In this document: piece by piece, positions 36,797 through 46,028 of the stretch
Layout: every line of letters starts with the position of its first letter
How positions within the stretch are numbered: position 1 is the first letter of the stretch
From: Chryseobacterium fluminis
GTDB lineage: Bacteria > Bacteroidota > Bacteroidia > Flavobacteriales > Weeksellaceae
Length of the DNA stretch: 64,000 nucleotides
NCBI RefSeq assembly: GCF_026314945.1
Contig: NZ_CP111121.1
Coordinates: 868,001-932,000 of the forward strand
Reading direction: 5' to 3'
Position numbers and translations under genes: made by a program
Notes under the pieces: model-generated
What the model saw: only the letters and a program-made list of their open reading frames with translations
Database searches by the model: none
What the model was told of the DNA's origin: nothing

Positions 36797-39652
36797 TTAA
36801 TCTGTTAAAATATTGACTTCAGGCATGGTAAACTGTTTCTTTTCATCACCCGATTCCGGTATACCGAAATAGAAATACAGGGTTCTTTTAAAAGTTCCGT
36901 CAAGATGATTCGGCTCGCTTTCCGGTCCTAAAGATTGGGTTTTATCGTTAATGTTAAATGCGAGGACATTTCCTAACGGCGGAATGGCATCCAGGAATGA
37001 AATATTTCCCGGTGGCAGTTTCGGATACCCTTCTGCTCCGTTAATTCCGTAAAAATCAAAAAGTCTGACAAACATTTTTTCTTCTTTGGTTCCCACAGTA
37101 ATTTTTCCTTCAGCGGTATCAAGCTGCAGCCACGAAATATCATCGAAATAGCCTTTAAATTCAGGATAAATCCACGGTGAAGAGCCTGTCCGTATTGAAT
37201 TTTTCAGATTCTGCCACACATTATAAGTCTGTCCCTGCCAACGGTTTTTCCAGACGTGATACGGTCCTTTTCCAAGCCATTTTGCGCTGATAACATAGTT
37301 CTCCGGATAATCAAAACTTACGCCTGAAAACTGATGATCTCCGGACATCGAATATTCATAATGTAATTCTAAAATTCCGTTGGAATTCAGTTTCCATATT
37401 ATTTTGTTTCCGTTTTTATACTTCAATTCGATTAACTGATTTTCTCCTTCTGTGAAAAGTCGGGCGGAAGATAATTCCATGGTCCCGTTGACGAAAACCG
37501 GCCCGTTTTTAAAGGTCATTTTTTTGCCTTTTTTATCGACAGTAACTGATTTCAGCAATCCGTCCTTTTTCCCGATGGCAAATTCCTTTTCATTTGATTT
37601 TAAAATAAATAAAGAATCATTTTCTGAAACTGAAACAGGAAATTCCTTATTTAACGTATGCTGAAACTGTTTTGAAATTATATCATTAGAAGAAATTTTC
37701 CAGGTCCAGGTATAGATTTCTTTTCCGGAAGGATCAGTTGCGGTCAGCAGCAAAGCATCATTCTCTTTCCAGTTCAAAGGAAGATTGAGCTGTATGATTC
37801 CTTTTTCTGTAGGATGTATGTCCGGAGCTACCATTTTGCCTGTTGCATTGATATCAAAGCCGGAATCGGCTGAAAATGGGGTTTTAAACTTCATTAATTT
37901 CCATTCAAATTTACATTCGTTTACATTGGTAAAGTGATAGCGGTTTTCCACAGGAATATTCCCTTTAAAGTCATCAGGCAGTTTTTTAAGATCAATTTTG
38001 ACAGGGCTGTAGATTTCCCGGATGGCATAGAAACTGCCTTCCTTTTCACGATGCGGTCCCACAACTCCGTCGGGTGCATTAATGGCATTCACATCGATCT
38101 GATTATTAAAATCTGTCCGCACCAGGCCTTCATCGGCAAAGGCCCAGAGGAAACCTCCCGCCCCTTTTTTGGAATTCCAGTGAAGTTCCCAGTAATCGGC
38201 CAGTGAAGTCCCACCACCTCCATCATCCTGAGCGTGTAAAAACTCGGTGGGCATATAAATATTTTCTCCTTCAAGGATTTTTTTTGTACTGTAATAATCT
38301 TCGTAATGATTGCAGTCGATTCCGTTGAAAGCATTTCCGGGCTTATGATGGGCATGAATTACCGGGCGTGCGGATAAGTCATGTTTCGCGAATTCTCCAT
38401 CGAGATCAAAATTATGTCCGCCCTCATTTCCGTTGCTCCAGAAAATGACCGAAGGATGATTAGCATCCCGCATTACCATCTCTTTCACAAGTTTTTTTCC
38501 GACTTCCGTGCTGTATTTTTTCTGCCAGCCTGCCAATTCATCCAAAACATATAATCCCAAAGAATCACAAATCTTTAAAAACGATTTATTGGGGGGATAA
38601 TGGGAGCACCGAACGGCATTCATGTTCATTTCTTTAATAAGCTGAACATCCATTAAGTCGATATTTGCGGTAACAGCCCGCCCGGTTTCGGGCCACCAGA
38701 CATGTCGGTTGATGCCTTTCATCTTTACTTTGGTTCCATTGATGAAAATCCCTTCCCCTTTTCTGATTTCAATGGTTCTGAACCCGAATTTTTCATCGGT
38801 TTTACTGATGATCTTTCTGTTTTTATGTAAGGTAAATCTCGCTTTATATAAATTAGGGGTTTCGGCGGTCCAGCGCTGTGGATTTTTAACGGAAAGCTGA
38901 ATCTGCTTCAGGGTATCCCCTTTTTTGATGGTCATCAGAGATTCACCGACCTTTATATTGTCGGCATCCAAAATTTCTACTTTTACCGTATTGGCAGAAT
39001 TGATTCCCTTCAAATGAATATTTGCCCGGAACGTTCCGTCTGCTTTGGCATCAATAGCTGTTGAGGAAATATGTTCCTGTGGGCTTGCTTCAAGATATAC
39101 GGGTCTGAAAATTCCTCCTAAAATCCAGTAATCAGCGAGTCGTTCTGCATTATTTACCGATTTATCGGATGACATTTTGGAAACTTTGACTTCGAGGGTA
39201 TTTTTTTTTCCAAATTTTATTTTATCCGTAATGTCATATTTAAATTCGTAAAAAGCACCCTGATGGATCGCTCCTGCAGATTGCCCGTTAATTTTCACTT
39301 CAGTATCGGTCATCGAACCTTCGAAGACGATACTAATCTTTTTCCGTTTCCAGGAATCCGGTACGGTAAACTGATGTTTGTATAAGCCTGTTTCATCATT
39401 AAACCTGAAATTGCGGCCGTACGTCACATAATCCCGGCCATAGTTGTATGAGCCGAAACCCTGCTGTTCCCAGTGAGATGGGACGTTAATGGTGCTCCAC
39501 TTACCGGCTTTCCGGCCTCCGCTGATCCAAAAATCCCATTCTTTGGTATGTTCTGCATCTTTTCCGCTAAGAAATTGAATTTCCTTAGACTGCGCTTGCA
39601 GCATCTGTGAACCTATGTATACGAGAAAGAATATTTTGGATAGTAAATTCAT
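36797..39652 (-). CDS. GH2 beta-galactosidase-type glycosidase
   Basis: A 951-aa secreted GH2 enzyme. The sugar-binding domain (INVPSHWEQQGFGSYNYG, VFEGSMTDTEVKING) is followed by an Ig-like domain and a TIM barrel beginning GINRHVWWPETGRAV. The acid/base Glu is in FWSNGNEGG (about 408) and the likely nucleophile Glu is in MPTEFLHAQDD (about 470). A C-terminal beta domain has WLGKGPYHVWKNRWQG. The LacZ-like layout suggests beta-galactosidase action on galactan side chains of RG-I; other GH2 specificities cannot be excluded. Its ATG overlaps the GH28 stop by one base. Confidence 0.85.
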   Translation of the reverse strand: MNLLSKIFFLVYIGSQMLQAQSKEIQFLSGKDAEHTKEWDFWISGGRKAGKWSTINVPSHWEQQGFGSYNYGRDYVTYGRNFRFNDETGLYKHQFTVPDSWKRKKISIVFEGSMTDTEVKINGQSAGAIHQGAFYEFKYDITDKIKFGKKNTLEVKVSKMSSDKSVNNAERLADYWILGGIFRPVYLEASPQEHISSTAIDAKADGTFRANIHLKGINSANTVKVEILDADNIKVGESLMTIKKGDTLKQIQLSVKNPQRWTAETPNLYKARFTLHKNRKIISKTDEKFGFRTIEIRKGEGIFINGTKVKMKGINRHVWWPETGRAVTANIDLMDVQLIKEMNMNAVRCSHYPPNKSFLKICDSLGLYVLDELAGWQKKYSTEVGKKLVKEMVMRDANHPSVIFWSNGNEGGHNFDLDGEFAKHDLSARPVIHAHHKPGNAFNGIDCNHYEDYYSTKKILEGENIYMPTEFLHAQDDGGGGTSLADYWELHWNSKKGAGGFLWAFADEGLVRTDFNNQIDVNAINAPDGVVGPHREKEGSFYAIREIYSPVKIDLKKLPDDFKGNIPVENRYHFTNVNECKFEWKLMKFKTPFSADSGFDINATGKMVAPDIHPTEKGIIQLNLPLNWKENDALLLTATDPSGKEIYTWTWKISSNDIISKQFQHTLNKEFPVSVSENDSLFILKSNEKEFAIGKKDGLLKSVTVDKKGKKMTFKNGPVFVNGTMELSSARLFTEGENQLIELKYKNGNKIIWKLNSNGILELHYEYSMSGDHQFSGVSFDYPENYVISAKWLGKGPYHVWKNRWQGQTYNVWQNLKNSIRTGSSPWIYPEFKGYFDDISWLQLDTAEGKITVGTKEEKMFVRLFDFYGINGAEGYPKLPPGNISFLDAIPPLGNVLAFNINDKTQSLGPESEPNHLDGTFKRTLYFYFGIPESGDEKKQFTMPEVNILTD

Positions 39653-41031
39653 TATTTTGCAGCAATGTCAGAATCATCTTTTTTATCGTATGCCTGGCTT
39701 AAGGAAGCTACTTTGACAATATTTACTTTGGTTTGCTTTAAATTCTGAACGGCATTCAGATTCTGTACTTCAGGCTTCAATGCTTTAATGTTAAGATTTT
39801 CAAAAGTGAAATCTTTTAAATCATATAACTCTGATTTTTCAACGGAAAATGCCGTCTCACAGCTGATATCTATATTTTTTAAAACCACATTATTGGCTAA
39901 GCCCGTTCTCGGTCTTTCTTCGCCTTTCAGATCAAAAAACTGGTTCCATCCTTTTACGTACAGAAACGTTTTTACGTTACCTTTGATATTATCAAGCGTA
40001 ATATATTCGTAATGTTGCGGTGTGTCGGGTCTCATTTTCAGATGCAGCAGCCTTGATGCATCTTTTACCGTTGAATTTCTGAAAATGATATTGTAATTGT
40101 GAATGGATTCGCTTCCGCAGGTTAATGCAGAATGACAGAACCCGAAAGTATTGTCCTCAATAATAATATTTCTGTTTTCTCCATTTTCGGGAGCTCTGTC
40201 TGCTTTAGGCCCTTTTCCTCCTTTTAAAGCAATGGCGTCATCATTCACAGACATATAGCAGTTTTTGACTAAGAAATTGGTACAGGCATCGATATCGATC
40301 GCATCGGTGCTGGGTGCTTTTACGGGTTCTTTCGGTGCTAAAATGGTTAGGTTCAAAAGTTTTACGAAATCACTTTTATAGTAGTGGGTACTCCAGAATG
40401 GTGAATTTTTAACGGTAATTCCTTCAATCTGAACATTTCTGGAATTGGAAACATAAATGATTCTCGGGCGCATTTCGTCCATATTGGTACATTTGGGGTT
40501 CCATTCTCGTCTTTTCCAGAATGATTTCCAGAATCTGAGTCCGTTTCCGTCTAAGGTTCCTTTTCCTGAAATGGTAAAGCCGTCTAATCCGTCCGCGTTA
40601 ATTAAAGCCGGAAAATATTTTACAGTTTGTCCTTCCATTCGGGTTGTAACTACGGGAAAATCGTTGATATCATCGCTTCCTTTTAATTTTGCCCCGTTTT
40701 CGAGATACAAATGGGTTCCCTGTTTAAAAAACACCGAGCTTATTAAAAATGTTCCTTTGGGTATCACGATGATGCCGCCTCCATTCTGCGCTGCCCGATC
40801 GATTACCGCCTGAAGCTGTTTTGTCTGAAGAACAGTGCTGTCATTTTTCAAGCCGTTGTCTGTAACAAGGTATTTTTTCCCTAACGTATTAAGGTTGGTA
40901 GGTTTATTTTCTTTAAACCATTTCGGAATCAAGGTCCCGTCCGGAAATTTATCCTGACTTTTTACTTTTGCTGTAAAAAAAAGAAGAACACATGAAGTAT
41001 AGAAGAGTTTTGATATATTATGAAATTTCAT
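39652..41031 (-). CDS. Second GH28 enzyme, divergent catalytic motifs
   Basis: A 459-aa secreted beta-helix protein, first gene of the GH28-GH2-CE12-GH106 group. The GH28 motif positions are all occupied but altered: STDAIDID (241-248), VNDDAIALKGG (262-272) in place of GDDC, FCHSALTCGSE (298-308) in place of GHGG, and LHLKMRPDT (329-337) where RIK is usual. The three catalytic Asp remain, so it should be active. The changes suggest an unusual subsite, perhaps rhamnogalacturonan galacturonohydrolase rather than polygalacturonase. A TATTTTTG box lies upstream (41076-41083, - strand). Confidence 0.85.
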   Translation of the reverse strand: MKFHNISKLFYTSCVLLFFTAKVKSQDKFPDGTLIPKWFKENKPTNLNTLGKKYLVTDNGLKNDSTVLQTKQLQAVIDRAAQNGGGIIVIPKGTFLISSVFFKQGTHLYLENGAKLKGSDDINDFPVVTTRMEGQTVKYFPALINADGLDGFTISGKGTLDGNGLRFWKSFWKRREWNPKCTNMDEMRPRIIYVSNSRNVQIEGITVKNSPFWSTHYYKSDFVKLLNLTILAPKEPVKAPSTDAIDIDACTNFLVKNCYMSVNDDAIALKGGKGPKADRAPENGENRNIIIEDNTFGFCHSALTCGSESIHNYNIIFRNSTVKDASRLLHLKMRPDTPQHYEYITLDNIKGNVKTFLYVKGWNQFFDLKGEERPRTGLANNVVLKNIDISCETAFSVEKSELYDLKDFTFENLNIKALKPEVQNLNAVQNLKQTKVNIVKVASLSQAYDKKDDSDIAAK

Positions 41032-41075
41032 AGTCTTTTCAGTAAATCCTGAATTATTTTAATTAAACCAATTAA

Positions 41076-41083
41076 CAAAAATA
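41076..41083 (-). promoter_or_regulatory. Possible -7 box for the GH28-GH2-CE12 operon
   Basis: TATTTTTG on the - strand fits TAnnTTTG, 45 bases before the GH28 start. The nearest TTG is only 16 bases upstream, so the match is partial. Confidence 0.35.
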
Positions 41084-41388
41084 AAAATATACATTTTACC
41101 AACGTACAGCATCCTGCTCTTTCATGGAGATCGTGTGTACTTATTTTCAATGACAGGTTCTGAACTCAACGCCCCGCCTAGCCCCGATTGACGCGACATC
41201 CTTTTTGGTTTCGGGCCAAGCAAATATTAAATTTCAGGACTCAGGATGTGCCCGAAACCAAAAAGATACAGCAGAAAGCGGGAAAATGCTTCAAAAAAAT
41301 ATGACTTTCCAGGATAATCAGATTGCTCCTTCAAAATAAAAGAGCAGCAATGCACCGAATGCAGTCAGATAGCATCAGATAAATAACG
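41084..41388. other. Divergent intergenic region holding one hairpin repeat
   Basis: No gene seen. The region separates the divergent GH28 and phosphodiesterase genes and contains the repeat at 41170-41290. Confidence 0.4.
41170..41290. repeat. Interspersed repeat with 16-bp hairpin
   Basis: Arms CTTTTTGGTTTCGGGC (41201-41216) and GCCCGAAACCAAAAAG (41250-41265) are perfect complements around a 33-base loop. The flanks (CCCCGCCTAGCCCCGATTG left, GCAGAAAGCGGGAAAATGC right) resemble the inverted flanks of the repeat at 10081-10200. Confidence 0.6.
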
Positions 41389-41396
41389 TAAATTTG
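41389..41396 (+). promoter_or_regulatory. -7 box of the phosphodiesterase gene
   Basis: TAAATTTG fits TAnnTTTG, 42 bases before the start codon. No TTTG is visible at the -33 position. Confidence 0.4.
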
Positions 41397-41437
41397 CGCT
41401 GAATTCCTGCTGAAATTCATTTTTAATTTTACCTGTT

Positions 41438-42382
41438 ATGAAAAAAATAAGACTTTCTTTATTCGCTGTTTTTTTATCAATTGCTTCTCAGTCACAAAAT
41501 TTTGATGTTATTCCTCTGGGAATCTACGGGGGTGAGCAGGAAGATAATTTATCGGCTTATCTTGTCGGAACGCCGGGAGAAAATGCCTTTCTCTGCCTTG
41601 ATGCAGGAACGGTAAATGCGGGCATACGAAAAGGTATTGAATTAAAAAGTCTCAACGGAAATGCTGAAACGGTTCTGAAAGACCAGATCAGAGGATATTT
41701 TATTTCTCATGGCCACCTGGATCATCTTTCGGGAATGATCATCAATTCTCCTGCTGATTCCAAAAAGGATATTTACGCGATTGCACCGGTGCTTCAGATT
41801 CTGCAGGATCATTATTTTATCTCGGATACCTGGATTAACTTTGCGGATCAGGGACAGAAACCCATGCTCGGAAAGTATCATTATCATGAGCTCCAGGCAG
41901 GAACAGAAATGGCCGCCACAAACACTTCATTTTTCTTAAAGCCCTATGAACTCAGTCATGTGAATCCTTACAAAAGCAGTGCGGTTCTTGTAAGAAAAGA
42001 CCATCATTACCTGCTTTATTTTGGGGATACCGGTGCTGACCGGGTTGAAAAGTCTGACCGGCTGAACCACATCTGGACCGATATTGCTCCACTGATTAAG
42101 AAAGGACAGCTCAATACTCTTTTAATAGAAGTTTCTTTCCCCAATAGTCAGCCTGAAAAGTCATTATTCGGCCATCTAACGCCTGACCTGCTGTTGGAAG
42201 AACTGCAAAAACTAAAGGAAAAAACAGGTCTTAGAAATCTTGAAAAACTGAATATCGTTGTCACCCACAGAAAACCAACGGGCAATAATCCTGAGACGAT
42301 AAAAAATGAACTTCTGAAAAATAATCCCTTAAAAATAAACTATATTTTTCCTGAACAGGGAAAGAAAATCAGTGTGCCATAA
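41438..42382 (+). CDS. Class II 3',5'-cyclic-AMP phosphodiesterase
   Basis: A 314-aa metallo-beta-lactamase-fold protein with a signal peptide (residues 1-20), so it acts in the periplasm. The metal motif ISHGHLDHLSG (89-99) is complete. Downstream are a His in YELSHVNPYKSS, the metal-bridging Asp in YFGDTGADRVE, IEVSFPNSQPEKSLFGHLTP and VVTHRKP. These are hallmarks of the class II cyclic nucleotide phosphodiesterases (yeast PDE1, Vibrio CpdP). It hydrolyses cAMP. It stands alone, convergent with the kinase gene 2 bases away. Confidence 0.88.
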   Translation: MKKIRLSLFAVFLSIASQSQNFDVIPLGIYGGEQEDNLSAYLVGTPGENAFLCLDAGTVNAGIRKGIELKSLNGNAETVLKDQIRGYFISHGHLDHLSGMIINSPADSKKDIYAIAPVLQILQDHYFISDTWINFADQGQKPMLGKYHYHELQAGTEMAATNTSFFLKPYELSHVNPYKSSAVLVRKDHHYLLYFGDTGADRVEKSDRLNHIWTDIAPLIKKGQLNTLLIEVSFPNSQPEKSLFGHLTPDLLLEELQKLKEKTGLRNLEKLNIVVTHRKPTGNNPETIKNELLKNNPLKINYIFPEQGKKISVP

Positions 42383-42384
42383 GA

Positions 42385-44370
42385 TTACTTTCCATGCGGA
42401 AGCTTAAACCAGAAAGTACTTCCCTCTCCTATGATACTTTCCGCGCCGATCTCACCTGAATGCTTTCTGATGATTTCCGAACAGATGTATAATCCCAGAC
42501 CGAGGCCGGAATACGATTTACCCAGATGGTTGGCCCGATAATAGCGGTCAAAAAGATGGGGAATGATATGCTCTTCGATACCGGGCCCGAAATCCTGTAC
42601 TGATACTTTGATATAATCGCCGGAAAACTCCGTGTTTAAAATAATTTTTTTGGAATCCGGGGCATATTTAATGGCATTATTGACGAAATTAATAATCACC
42701 TGTTCAATTCTGTGCTCATCAGCAAAGACTTCAAGGTTTTGGTCTCCTATTAAGATCATTTCGTAGTCTTCTTCCCATCTTACATGGCTGCAGCTTTTAC
42801 TCAGCAGGTCATATACATTAAAATGGACAGGCTCCAGCATGAGCTGATCCTGGCTCATCCTGCTCATATTCAACAGGTCATCCACCAGGCTGCACATTTT
42901 TTCTATACTTCTGTGTGACTGATCAATGAGCTTGAGGTGTGTAGATGAATACGGCCGGTCTTTTATGCGACTCAGAAGCTGCACTGAAGCTCTCGCAGAA
43001 GTGAGCGGAGTTTTAAGCTCGTGGCTCGCTACACTCAGAAAATCGTCCTTACGCTGTTCTTCAAGCTTTTTGTCTGTAATATCTGCGGTCATACCCACCA
43101 TCCGGTTGGCGACTCCGTTTTCATCATACCGCGGACGGCCATGGGCCTGGATCCAGTGGATGGAGCCATCTCTCCATCTCACCGGATATTCTGCCTTATA
43201 AACACCGTTCGTCCTGATCGCTTCCTGAACGAGTGCCCGGACACTTTCCCTGTAATCAGGGAGCATGGATTCGAAAAGGTCCGGATAATTGAACTCCTCA
43301 TCCGGAGCGTATCCGTAATTCCTTTTAAACTGTGCATTGCTCTGCATGATTCCTGTCGGGAGATACACTTCTGTGGAGCCTAAACTACTCGCATCAAGAG
43401 CAATCTGGAGACGATTATTGATTTCAGTAACTGATTCCCTGGCCATCACCTGCTCTGTTACATCACTGGCCACAATAAGAATAGAAGAGGTCCGGTTATT
43501 CTCATCGAGAATAGGCTGATATACAAAATTAAGATAATGATCGGTCATGTTACCTTCAATGGACAGCACTGCTTTCAGTTCATGTCCGTAGAATGGTTCA
43601 CCCGTAGTATACACATTTTGTAAAATGCTGATGAATTCCTGTCCTTCCAGTTCCGGCAATGCTTTTTCCAGAGGAAGACCGATAACGGATCTGTCTTTTC
43701 CCCAGATGGCAAGCACCATATCATTCACAATATCCACCGTAAAATCTTCGCCTTTTAATGAGGCCATCGCTACAGGCGCTTTCTCCACTAAGATTCTAAA
43801 TCGTTTTTCGTTTTCAGCCAATGTATGATTTACAGAGAGCAGCTCTTTTTTTATAAGCAGCAGTTCGTCATGTTTAGCCATCAGGTCGTCATTGGTGGCC
43901 ATATATTCTTCGTTCAGTGCAGAGAGATTGTCTATCAGCTTCTGTTCGGCATTTGATTTTTCTTCAATTATTTTACGGGACTGCATCCGCTCCGAAACTT
44001 CAAAGGCGGTATGCAGAATGTAAATCGTCTGACCTTCGGCATTTACTATTGCTTTGTATTCAAAATCGAAATAAAAGGTCTGCAGCACGCCTTCAATCTC
44101 AAGAGTGGCAGGATAATCATTCGCCAGATAGGTTTCACCGGTTTCCCAAACCTTTTTTAACATGCTGAGAAAAGGCTGATCATGCAATTCCGGGATGGCA
44201 TCGATAAAAAATTTTCCTACCACGGATCTGTCTTTGCCCCAGAAATTCAGCATGGCCTGGTTGGCACTTACAATTCTGATGTCTGCTCCAGTATAGACCG
44301 CAGTAGCATTCGGGGAATAAAAAAGGATTGAAAGTAACTCTTCAGGCTCGATTAAATCAGGTGAATTCAT
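42385..44370 (-). CDS. PAS-domain sensor histidine kinase
   Basis: Three tandem PAS domains, starting LSILFYSPNATAVYTGADIR, RFRILVEKAPVAMASLKGED and LQIALDASSLGSTEVYLPTG, lie ahead of the kinase core. The HisKA box is SVASHELKTPLTSARASVQL (His near 448). HATPase motifs follow: IINFVNNAIKYAP, VQDFGPGIEEH, YSGLGLGLYI and EGSTFWFKLP. No membrane segment is seen, so it is a soluble sensor. No response regulator is adjacent. I chose the ATG at 44370: an in-frame TTG at 44388 lies inside the -7 box and cannot be in the transcript. Confidence 0.85.
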   Translation of the reverse strand: MNSPDLIEPEELLSILFYSPNATAVYTGADIRIVSANQAMLNFWGKDRSVVGKFFIDAIPELHDQPFLSMLKKVWETGETYLANDYPATLEIEGVLQTFYFDFEYKAIVNAEGQTIYILHTAFEVSERMQSRKIIEEKSNAEQKLIDNLSALNEEYMATNDDLMAKHDELLLIKKELLSVNHTLAENEKRFRILVEKAPVAMASLKGEDFTVDIVNDMVLAIWGKDRSVIGLPLEKALPELEGQEFISILQNVYTTGEPFYGHELKAVLSIEGNMTDHYLNFVYQPILDENNRTSSILIVASDVTEQVMARESVTEINNRLQIALDASSLGSTEVYLPTGIMQSNAQFKRNYGYAPDEEFNYPDLFESMLPDYRESVRALVQEAIRTNGVYKAEYPVRWRDGSIHWIQAHGRPRYDENGVANRMVGMTADITDKKLEEQRKDDFLSVASHELKTPLTSARASVQLLSRIKDRPYSSTHLKLIDQSHRSIEKMCSLVDDLLNMSRMSQDQLMLEPVHFNVYDLLSKSCSHVRWEEDYEMILIGDQNLEVFADEHRIEQVIINFVNNAIKYAPDSKKIILNTEFSGDYIKVSVQDFGPGIEEHIIPHLFDRYYRANHLGKSYSGLGLGLYICSEIIRKHSGEIGAESIIGEGSTFWFKLPHGK

Positions 44371-44385
44371 ATTTTTAAAACTATA

Positions 44386-44393
44386 CAAATATA
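44386..44393 (-). promoter_or_regulatory. -7 box of the histidine kinase gene
   Basis: TATATTTG on the - strand, 15 bases before the ATG at 44370. It overlaps the alternative TTG start at 44388 and so argues against that start. Confidence 0.5.
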
Positions 44394-44551
44394 ATTATTA
44401 AAAGGCCTACGCACACATATAACAGCCTGATTTCAATAAGTTAAATGAATAACCTCATCTTCAGGCCATTAACTCTGAACTTCAGGTCCGGTTTCCGGTA
44501 CGTTATTGCTGAATTAACTAAATTGGCCTATATTTCTGAATGCACGCCGGA

Positions 44552-45682
44552 TTATTTAAAAATTTTCTGCGCAAACTGATAGAGACATCTTCTCCATGTA
44601 AGCCATTCATGATAGGTAGAGGGTGAGGTATACTGAAGATAGGGATAGTTATTTTTATAAAGATAACTAACGATCGTCTGATTAAATTTAACAAAGCGGG
44701 CATCTTCCTTTTCACCGATTCCGATAAAAAACAGGGGTTTCTGTTTTGATTTCAATACATTATCCAAAGGTAGTTCTTTAAAAGGATGATCTGGTGTACC
44801 TTCATAAATAACAGGACTGAAGGATCCAACGGCTGAAAACAGCTCAGGATGAGCAGCTCCGATGTACATCGCCTGGTAGCTTCCGCGGGACAGTCCGGCA
44901 ACAGCCCTTTTACCGTTAGTTTTATATCTAGTTTCTATATATGGAATCAACTCATCAACCATAATTTTATCCAGGTTTTTAGTAGAAATAACGGTTCTTT
45001 CATAATTATCCGGTAATTTTTCCTCAGCAGAACTGAGGGCAATGCCGTAATCCATCACCACAATCATTTCCCGTGCTTTTTTTTCTGCAAAAAGATGATC
45101 AAGAATATTGTTGATATATCCCTGTTTTACCCAACCGGTAATATCTTCTCCGGTACCATGATAAAGGTATAAAACCGGAAACTTTTTAGTCCTGTAACCC
45201 GGTGGAAGATAAATTTTTAAGTTCCTTTTACTTTCTGTAATTTTTGAATAAATACTGTCATTTACAATTTTCCCGTGCCGCACATTTTTCTCCTGAAAAA
45301 AATCTTCACCTGACGGGATTTCGATTCCGCTCGTGGGCTGGCCGTATCCGAAATAGAGTTGTGAATTCGGATCGTTAGTACGCTGGCCATCCACATTAAA
45401 CCAGTAGTAATGAAATCCAATCTCCATTCCTTCAGCAGAAATTTCCCAGAAGCCATCCTGCTCCTTCTTTGTGGTCGATTTTATATTTTTCATTCCGTCT
45501 CCGCCCTCCAGGATCACTGAATTTGCTTTCGGGAAATGCACTCTGAACAATGCATGTCCCTTGGTATCAACTTTGGGAAACCCGTTGTTTTTTGATGCAG
45601 TAACTGAAGTGGTAAACTCCTGAGAAAACATCATCGCTGAAAACATTCCGAGCATAGTAGTTATTGTTTTAATATTTCTCAT
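44552..45682 (-). CDS. CE1-like esterase with N-terminal CBM48-like domain
   Basis: A 376-aa secreted alpha/beta hydrolase with a signal peptide ending MMFSQ. Residues about 40-125 are an E-set/CBM48-like domain (ALFRVHFPKANSVILEGGDG, GFHYYWFNVDG). The hydrolase domain has LKIYLPPGYRTKKFPVLYLY, YHGTGEDITGWVKQG and the nucleophile elbow GLSRGSYQ (Ser265), where most relatives have GLSMGG. The catalytic His is expected in YTSPSTYHEWLTWR. It resembles feruloyl or acetylxylan esterases of plant cell-wall degraders. It could act on feruloylated pectin, but it is not contiguous with that locus. Confidence 0.8.
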   Translation of the reverse strand: MRNIKTITTMLGMFSAMMFSQEFTTSVTASKNNGFPKVDTKGHALFRVHFPKANSVILEGGDGMKNIKSTTKKEQDGFWEISAEGMEIGFHYYWFNVDGQRTNDPNSQLYFGYGQPTSGIEIPSGEDFFQEKNVRHGKIVNDSIYSKITESKRNLKIYLPPGYRTKKFPVLYLYHGTGEDITGWVKQGYINNILDHLFAEKKAREMIVVMDYGIALSSAEEKLPDNYERTVISTKNLDKIMVDELIPYIETRYKTNGKRAVAGLSRGSYQAMYIGAAHPELFSAVGSFSPVIYEGTPDHPFKELPLDNVLKSKQKPLFFIGIGEKEDARFVKFNQTIVSYLYKNNYPYLQYTSPSTYHEWLTWRRCLYQFAQKIFK

Positions 45683-46028
45683 TTTATTTCTTTTAACCTT
45701 AAAAAGTTCTTAATTATTCATTTGTAGTAAAAATGATTATTTATAAGCTAACTTAAACAAAAATCACAAAACAGTCTGGTAATAACAGATCTTTAACCGA
45801 CCATCCTTTTATAGGTTGAGATGGATAGGCGTTTTTTATTCGTTGCCAGATATAAATAAATTATCTTGATAAACAGCCGAATTGTCTCTGTCTGCAATTG
45901 TACATGGCTTACAGCTTTTGTTATTTAATATAATATGCTTCATTCATTATCGTGAAAAAGTCCAGTAAAAATAGGAAACCATCTCAATTTAAGATGGTTT
46001 CCTTATATCTAACATTCTACTAGAAATA
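45683..46028. other. Intergenic region with terminator
   Basis: Apart from the terminator at 45973-46003, no gene or motif was seen. Confidence 0.4.
45973..46003 (-). terminator. Terminator of the sugar dehydrogenase gene
   Basis: Arms AGGAAACCATCT and AGATGGTTTCCT form a perfect 12-bp stem with a 7-base loop. On the - strand it is followed by ATTTTTACT. It lies 26 bases past the dehydrogenase stop. Confidence 0.75.

Noticed and set aside
44370..44388. TTG start at 44388 for the histidine kinase
   Set aside because: It sits inside the TATATTTG -7 box and would not be transcribed.
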